Assembly: GCF_947507565.1 (NCBI RefSeq)
Contig: NC_089179.1
Span: 2,993,747-3,057,746, forward strand
Length of the DNA stretch: 64,000 nt
Origin: Oscarella lobularis
Taxonomy: Eukaryota > Porifera > Homoscleromorpha > Homosclerophorida > Oscarellidae
Direction: 5' to 3'
The translations under genes were made by a program, and so were the position numbers. The notes beneath the pieces are model-generated. The model made no database searches. It saw nothing but the letters and a program-made list of their open reading frames with translations, and was not told the DNA's origin. Shown piece after piece: positions 58,058-64,000 of this stretch (the stretch's first letter is position 1; every line of letters starts with the position of its first letter).

Positions 58058-58172
58058 TCTACAGAGAGAATTTAGCAAGGAAACGGCAAACTACGCTGTT
58101 TGTCACTTTCGAATCGCTACAAGGCTGCCGAAGAGAGCCGCTACAAAAAGAATCACCACTTTCTAAACCATG
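58058..58172 (-). pseudogene. Decayed copy of the SDR anchor exon
   Basis: Minus-strand sequence matches 52010-52118, including GATTCTTTTTGTAGCGGCTC and GCGATTCGAAAGTG, but has an in-frame stop after the second codon and others later. It lies directly upstream of the ROCO gene and has no dehydrogenase exon beside it. Confidence 0.75.
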
Positions 58173-58608
58173 TTGACATCCCGGATAAACCGGGAAAAGC
58201 TCACTTTTGCGAACGCTTCGGATTCTGGCATGTCGAGCAAGAAGAGTATGGCCCAAGACGCTGGAAAATCAGATGAGCCGACTAGAAAATGCCCTAAGCC
58301 TACGAGTCACCTGGCCAGAGAAAAGATCTCAGATTTCAGCTACATAGCGAGTTTTCGGACCTTTCCAACGTCAGCGACGTGCTTGCGGGACTCCAAATGA
58401 CCTATCAACGGTGCGTGTGAACCGACAGAATGCCAAACGGACGAAATACGGAACCGCGATCACTTCGAAGTGAAGGAAACGGCGGGAGGATAGTTTTACT
58501 AGAATCCGTGATAGTTTCCTGTTCCAAAGGCGATTTCGTATAGTGAGATCAAGGTAGAATGAGACCTTCTGACGAAATTACAATTTCTTATTTCTTATCG
58601 TTGATTTG
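58173..58608. other. Intergenic
   Basis: No supported gene; a short plus-strand frame (58170-58400) has no domain. Confidence 0.4.
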
Positions 58609-59460
58609 TCAAGAGTCGATTAGAGGAAACGTTTTGAATATTTGTAAATATCTATTTGTTTTAGACGTCGCTAAAACGGACGCAAACCAAAAGGTACGCA
58701 CAACGATTATTTTACGGTGACTAATACCATTTTTTAGGTCGCGCTGAAGAAAAATGATGGACGAAGACAAAAGGAGAGAAGAAAGGCCATGGGACACGCT
58801 AGATTTCCGGTAGAATGATTTTTGTACTGCGTGCTTCTGTGGAATAGAATATGAGCAAATTGAGCATGCAAGTAGCGTTGCCAAGGCGATTCCAGAATGG
58901 CTCTGTTTCCCAAAGAAAACCATACCAACCGTGAGAACTATTTTTCGTCCGATCTCTATCATTTCCCAGTACCAAAATCGATCTTTATAATTACTGCCGA
59001 GGAATTGAATGCTCTTTAGAAAATCATCTCCCAAAGATAGATCCTTGAACTTGCGCGGTGCGAGAGCCTCGCGTCTCTTGCGTTTCAGAGCCATAAAGAG
59101 GAGGAAAAGTAGAACGAATGCGTAAAGTATGAGGACCGTGCATGTAACCCACAAGGCAGTTGATGTGGAATAGATACACGGAACGCTGTAATCCGCCTTT
59201 AGAAGCCACCTGCAGCATTTGTCAGAGTCGCTCGCATTAGATTGTCGAAGACATATCTTAGTGCACGTCCATTTCTTATATGGTACTGTAGCCAGTATAG
59301 AAGTGGCCGTTGAGGGATAGTTGATAAATAGGATCCACCAACTGTTCCTCATGCAAGTCATTCTCAGTTCAGATACTTTTCTCTTGATAACTGCTTGTCC
59401 GCTTTTGAAAGGCACTAGAAAATACTTTTGCTTTGCTTTATAGTATCCCCATATGAGCAA
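58609..59460 (-). CDS. C-terminal multi-transmembrane module of a large receptor-like protein
   Basis: Minus-strand frame with two or more membrane helices (WVTCTVLILYAFVLLFLLFM; IGRKIVLTVGMVFF) and signature segments WWILFINYPSTATSIL, LLKADYSVPC and RFWYWEMIEIGRKIVLT. These match a membrane module I recall at the C-terminus of very large EGF/Ig-type proteins of sponges, choanoflagellates and protists. After about 58862 the frame becomes less convincing, and a short intron (acceptor near CTATTCCACAG) is likely. The N-terminal ectodomain is absent: either it lies in unseen exons or this is a fragment. Function unknown. Confidence 0.5.
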   Translation of the reverse strand: MLIWGYYKAKQKYFLVPFKSGQAVIKRKVSELRMTCMRNSWWILFINYPSTATSILATVPYKKWTCTKICLRQSNASDSDKCCRWLLKADYSVPCIYSTSTALWVTCTVLILYAFVLLFLLFMALKRKRREALAPRKFKDLSLGDDFLKSIQFLGSNYKDRFWYWEMIEIGRKIVLTVGMVFFGKQSHSGIALATLLACSICSYSIPQKHAVQKSFYRKSSVSHGLSSLLLSSSIIFLQRDLKNGISHRKIIVVRTFWFASVLATSKTNRYLQIFKTFPLIDS

Positions 59461-60972
59461 GAATGAGTTGAATCGAGAATTTAAGCGTCAGCTGCGAAGA
59501 ACGAAAACGCGCCAAAATGGAATCCCTGGCCTATTTTTCTGATTTGTCGCCCGAAATCAAATGAGCGGCCAATAGTAAAGCATCGCTGCAAACGTACGCG
59601 AGATTTCAGCGATTATTCGCGAAATTAGGCTCTGTAGCTGCAGTGGGGTTTCAGTCTTTTAGGCCGATTATCTGCGAATCTGCGACATGCCAAAAAATAG
59701 CCCCAGACTCATATGAAAGTTAGGCTTTTTTCTCGCTAGATAACGTGGTATTTACATCTGATCTAGTCCCCCTAGATCTTATCAGAGCCAAAACATTTCG
59801 AAACACGCGTCTTTGAATTCTCATTGGCTAATGCCTATTGTTACTTCACTCGCGGCGAGCATGCTCAGTGAAAGTTATCCCTGCAGTATAGGGCTTATTC
59901 ATGTGACGTCAAGGATCACGTGACTCCAATTAGCCGCCATCTTGAGTGGTTCGACGAGCGACGTTGGTTCCGTAGACGTTACTAATAAATCAGGACAGTT
60001 TGGCCTCTGGATCCAGTGAGTAAGGATCATAGTTAGGGAGAACCGAGCTCACCAGAATGACGATGGATCTTTGAGCGCCTTTCTTTGATAGAGCTACTAC
60101 CGGTATACAACAGAGTACAGTGCACGCCACCATAAATTTCCAATTTTTCAGTCTCCTACCCCTTTACAAAAGGCCCTGCTAACGTAACTAAAATGTCATT
60201 AAATAGTTTAGGAGGTAATATAAATGTGATTGTGAAACTCTTCCGCCTAAAACGAAGAAGTTCTGCTATCAGCCAATCACGGACCAGTGTTCGTTCACAT
60301 AATGTTCGCGCAATTTTGGTAAAGGGGTTAAGTGATTGTTACGTCACAGTCATACTATTGTGATAAAAAAAATATTTCCATGTTGCTAGCCGTGCGCGCG
60401 TTAGGGTAGCATCGCTCTAATCGAAGCCAAATTCGAGACGAAATACTTTCGCCAAAAAGCATTTCTTCGTTAATGTCTATCAATGAGATTTTAAAATTGC
60501 CTTTCAGTGACCCCCTAAAATTTTGAAAAGAAAAATTTATGGTGTCGTTATGGAGAAAAATGCACAAAAGGAGCGTAGGTACGCAACCTAGAAACGGCCG
60601 TTTTTGCGAAAACCAGAAAATTTCGGAAACATTTCATTCAATGAAAAGTTTTGAAATTTTCTCCAGTACATCAGCAGCCCTAAGCGATTTTTACCGGATA
60701 CGCGAGAAGTCAGCAAAACGCGTTTTTGGGCGTGGCATCGCGAAAGTAATTTTTTCTCTAAACCGGCGGCTTCACTAGACCCGAAAGAACAAACGCTGTT
60801 AGGAGAAACAATCTCCTAAACTCATAGTAGCGCGAAAAGTGCGGCCGATGGCGAGACCTTCATTTCGCGAGAAAAAACGCGCGCTAGTTGCTAAGTGGAA
60901 ATTTTTCAATTGTTGGGCCAGCTAGCAGAGATTATCTCTGGTGCCAGCATGAAAGTGGAAAGGGTCGAGGCA
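59461..60972. other. Gene-poor region
   Basis: No coding exon supported on either strand, although a dense group of promoter motifs lies at 59904-59944. Short open frames at 60355-60567 and 60539-60778 have no domain or splice context. Confidence 0.4.
59904..59944. promoter_or_regulatory. Compact promoter-like cluster: CRE, E-box, CCAAT, YY1-type motif
   Basis: Within 41 bases: TGACGTCA (59904-59911), TCACGTGA (59916-59923), CCAAT (59926-59930) and GCCGCCATCTTG (59933-59944). This combination is typical of housekeeping or bidirectional metazoan core promoters, yet no adjacent open frame was identified. Binding is not shown, only the motifs. Confidence 0.5.
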
Positions 60973-61233
60973 TCAACCGATCGCGCATGCTCGCACATTG
61001 TGACGCAACGAACAGCCCTCGCAGTTCTCGTCTTCGCTTGCTACGTTCGTTGCATTGCGAATCTTTCTCCGAATGTCTTCTACTGACGAATTGAGCACGT
61101 CCACTTCGGTGAGCATCTCGCGAATCGGGCCACGACGAAGAAACTTGTGACCCGCGCTCGATGCGATGTCCCTACCGCCTTTTTCTAGCTCTTCTGCTCT
61201 CAAGATTCGCGTACGAATTACTTTAGGAATCAT
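60973..61233 (-). CDS. Hypothetical 86-residue frame, divergent from ATPase gene
   Basis: Minus-strand ATG frame with even, coding-like composition (LTEVDVLNSSVEDIRRKIRN, then CEGCSLRHNVR). The upstream end is 22 bases from the first recognised exon of the plus-strand ATPase gene. No family recognised. It may be a small gene, an exon or chance. Confidence 0.3.
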   Translation of the reverse strand: MIPKVIRTRILRAEELEKGGRDIASSAGHKFLRRGPIREMLTEVDVLNSSVEDIRRKIRNATNVASEDENCEGCSLRHNVRACAIG

Positions 61234-61255
61234 ACTAATCTATGGAACGTTCTAG

Positions 61256-63142
61256 GTGGAGAGAAACAGTGCGCCAGCGGCGAAGTCTTCGGCGAAGTCT
61301 CCGCTAAAGCGGCTGTTCGATCATTCATCGGCAGGTACGAAAAGTCTAAGTCATTCGTATCGAGTGTCTGAGGCGAATAATGCAGATACTTCTCCGAAGA
61401 GGAAATTCGTCACGTCGCAGGGTGCCTCGTTCAGCGCTCATCGATTGCCGGGCACGGCGTACGTCGACAAAACAGGCCTCGTAGCAAAACTCGTGTTGCG
61501 TGAAGGTGGATACTTCGTCCATCGTCCTCGCAAATTCGGAAAAAGCGTCTTGCTCGACACAATTCACACGTTTTTCAAAGGAAATAAGGAGGACTTCGAA
61601 GGACTGAAGATCTACGATGATCCTGCAGTGTCGTGGGACAGTTTTCCTGTCATTAGTTTATCCATGAACGAAGTGCGTGTGCCGGGGGAGGTCGATCAAT
61701 ATGATGCCAGATTGGCATCTATGGTTGGTGCACTACAAAGTGCATTGAACCTGTATTTAGACGTTTTTGTTTAGGTTCGCAAACACGCCAAAAAGCATCA
61801 CGATATTCGCCTTGAAGACTCGTCGGATTCAACACAGCTTTTTTCTGACTACATCGAAGACGTTTATTTGAAGTACAAAAAAGGCGTCGTAATTTTGATC
61901 GATGAATACGATGCGCCCCTTCTTTCTTGCCTCGACAACGAAAACCCGAAGCTTCTGAAAGGCATCGGGGGAGTTCTTTCATCCTTCTATTCTGTGCTCA
62001 AGTCCCGAGCTGCAAAAGGCCAGGTTCGATTTCGCTACGTCACGGGAATTACGAAGCTCGCGAGAGATAGCATGGGATCAACTCTCAATGATCTCGATTC
62101 AATAGACGACAAGAAGCGTTTTCCTGAAATGGCGACCCTGTGTGGATTCACCGAACAGGAAATCAAGACGGACTATGCGCAAGACTTGTCACGGCTAGCA
62201 GTATTGGAAGAAAAAACAGAGGTGGAATTTTTCGAAAAAATTGAGAATTTATACAGCGGTTACAATTGGCATTTATGTGGCAGCAGAGCGGCTCTCGTCT
62301 ACAATCCGTACGCTATCAATTGCGTGTTTCTCTCGGATGATTTGAAACCGTGCTGGGCAGACGAATTCCTGCCATCTTGGCTTAAGAAGTTCTTTCGTTC
62401 CTGTGACTTTTTCGACATAGCGAATATTCTCTCCGGAACCGTGCCGTGGAGTGGCCGTATAGGCGGCTTTGCGGATCTTTTTGATGTGCTTAATCCTAAT
62501 TCTGTACGACTAGTAATGTGGGAATGCGGTCTTCTCAATGTTTGCTTTGACGGCGAAGAAAGAGGGTATCTCGGAAGGTGCCGATATCCGAATCAAGAGG
62601 TTCGTTCTGTCGTTGAAAGAATGGTTCTTGATGACATGAAGAAGGTACCGGAAAAAGAAGAACGCAGAAAATTTCACGACGGCGCCCAGAGAATGATCGA
62701 GGCCTTACGATCAGACAATATTCAGTTATTCATGAATGAAATTGCTCATCTCATTGATATGATTCCTAACGTGGTATTTGGAGGAGGCGGGATTGATGTG
62801 AGGACGTACGAGTCTTTCTATCACACAGTGGTATACACAAGCCTGTACACTCTTCCGTCCGTCATTGACGATGTTGAATTTGAATCGGAGAAAACGGCAG
62901 CTGCCGGCAGAGGTAATTTCGTGGTCTATTCAAAGACAACAGCTTACATTACGGAACTCAAATTCGAGAAACCTCTTGATCAGGCGCTGCGTCAAATCGA
63001 GGAGAAAGGCTACTACCGTTTTCCCAGCTTGGATGGGCGGCACAGTAAGAAAAGAATCTTGGCTGTAGCAGTTCAGTTCAATTTTGATAAACATGCCAAG
63101 AAGATAACAGTGGATCATGATGTGAAGGAACTACGAGCTTGA
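61256..63142 (+). CDS. AAA-ATPase-like / PD-(D/E)XK nuclease-like protein
   Basis: Two exons, 61256-61723 and 61775-63142, joined across a 51-base intron that contains the only in-frame stop (61772-61774). The first recognised exon follows a splice acceptor and has no ATG, so an upstream exon is missing from the model. The N-terminal half has a nucleotide-binding region with RPRKFGKSVLL (P-loop variant) and VVILIDEYDAPL (Walker B). The C-terminal half resembles the PD-(D/E)XK-type domain that accompanies it in bacteria (AYITELKFEK, then QALRQIEEKGYYRF). The upstream Asp expected in that nuclease fold appears as Asn (GRGNFVV). The pairing corresponds to the families known as AAA-ATPase-like and DUF1703-type nuclease, abundant in Bacteroidetes and intracellular bacteria. 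Horizontal acquisition followed by intron gain is inferred. Role unknown. Confidence 0.78.
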
Positions 63143-63217
63143 GATGACTTGTGTAGTTGTACAGTTATCTTCCTTCCCTCTGTTGTCTGTCTTTTGCATG
63201 TCTTCTGTTCTTTTTAG

Positions 63218-64000
63218 TTACTCACGCTACGATGTCTTTGTTTACGCAGTATCTCTAGATCCGTCGTTAGGATTTCGATACTCAAGCGGTCGGACGTCTA
63301 GCGTTGTTCTGACGGCAGAAGGCAGTAAGGCAATGTTGTACAAGTCTCAATGCATCATATTTAAATATTAAAAAATAGGACCAACTGGCGCTCCCCGGAA
63401 TATATCCGTGTTTGGACTTATTAGAGGAAAGGAGCTTTTAGTGACGTGGACGCAGTTGCTTTGTACCCTCATCAACGGCTTGTTGGAGAAGTATGTCATT
63501 TACTATCAAAAAGTGAGCGAATCAGCAGTGCCAGTTCAGTCTGTGAATGCATCTCCAAGTTCTACAGTATGACCGTTTATCAACTGCTATTTGTAATCTA
63601 ATTCGCTTCATAGAATTACACTTTATCAAACTTGGAGCCTCTTGGTGAATATTCAGTTTGGATGCGGGCTTTCACGAGAGTGGGAGGAGGGCCTCGTACT
63701 CCCATTGTCCGAGCACGGACAACTGAGAGAAGTATAGGACATCTCTTGAATGTTCTATACGCGGCTAACGAGGTGTACTTTTCAGTTTGCGAATGTTATT
63801 TGCCGGGTTCGGTGAGCGAAAACTGCAGCCTGACGACGGGCCAGTGTTTGTGCCGCGATGGCGTCCAAGGACAGAACTGTGACACGTGCATTCTAACAGG
63901 AAATTCATTTGCAAATGTATCCGAATGTCCCGGTACGAGTCCACGGTAACGACAACTAAATGTTTTCTTAAATTATTTTTGTTCGGTTTCAGCTCCCCAG
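63218..64000 (+). CDS. FN3 / laminin-EGF receptor tyrosine kinase, copy 3 (runs off the window)
   Basis: Exons 63218-63324, 63379-63566, 63614-63731, 63786-63932 and 63993 onward correspond to exons 5-9 of the RTK at 28764: second half of FN3-3, FN3-4 and laminin-type EGF. The first two FN3 domains and the signal peptide are absent: homology starts at the splice acceptor of exon 5, and just upstream is the ATPase gene. From 63785 to the window edge the sequence, including an intron, is identical to 30585-30800 of copy 1, while the preceding exons and introns resemble copy 2. Whether a kinase domain follows cannot be seen here. Confidence 0.78.

Noticed and set aside
61772-61774. In-frame TAG read as proof that the ATPase gene is dead
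   Set aside because: The stop is part of a good acceptor, and a phase-preserving 51-base intron removes it; introns of this size are usual in the window.

Overview
This is metazoan nuclear DNA. The genes are split by very short GT-AG introns (about 36-60 bases, often one protein domain or one ankyrin repeat per exon). The gene content is animal: receptor tyrosine kinases, Ig/FN3 receptors, C-type lectin and EGF domains, F5/8-type fucose-binding lectins, death domains. The compact genes, tiny introns and receptor repertoire suggest a sponge, most likely a homoscleromorph such as Oscarella. That assignment is inference; no search was run. All exon models were spliced by eye, so exon edges are good where two paralogous copies agree and looser elsewhere. 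No tRNA, rRNA or CRISPR array was seen.

Layout. (1) 1-4.2 kb: a possible broken gene, then an ankyrin-repeat/death-domain gene. (2) 4.5-27.3 kb: an approximately 8.2 kb segment carried twice (about 4527-12731 and 19013-27313). Each copy holds three Ig-superfamily genes: a secreted Ig3-FN3 protein (+), a convergent transmembrane Ig receptor (-), and a divergent four-Ig protein with a GPI-type tail (+). Between the copies lies a C-type-lectin/EGF receptor tyrosine kinase that stops in the middle of its kinase domain, next to a 1.1 kb-arm palindrome. One palindrome arm is interrupted by a tiny LTR retrotransposon with identical 66-base LTRs. (3) 27.9-40.5 kb: two tandem receptor tyrosine kinases (four FN3 regions, laminin-type EGF, TM, kinase, repeat-rich tail). 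A third, partial copy runs off the right end (63.2-64 kb). (4) 40.5-45 kb: a small secreted EGF peptide and mostly empty or decayed DNA. (5) 45.3-50.8 kb: a fucolectin cluster with one intact gene, one frameshifted gene and several relic fragments, followed by three hairpin elements. (6) 51-59.5 kb, minus strand: a retinol-dehydrogenase-like SDR, a START-domain protein, an ankyrin-Roc-COR-death (ROCO) protein and a multi-TM receptor module. (7) 61.3-63.1 kb: an AAA-ATPase-like/PD-(D/E)XK gene of a family best known from bacteria, carrying what looks like a 51-base intron.

How they may fit together. The window is dominated by duplicated, rapidly changing surface-recognition genes (Ig, lectin, RTK) together with death-domain adaptors. 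An innate-immunity or self-recognition neighbourhood is a reasonable hypothesis, but function is not shown by the sequence.
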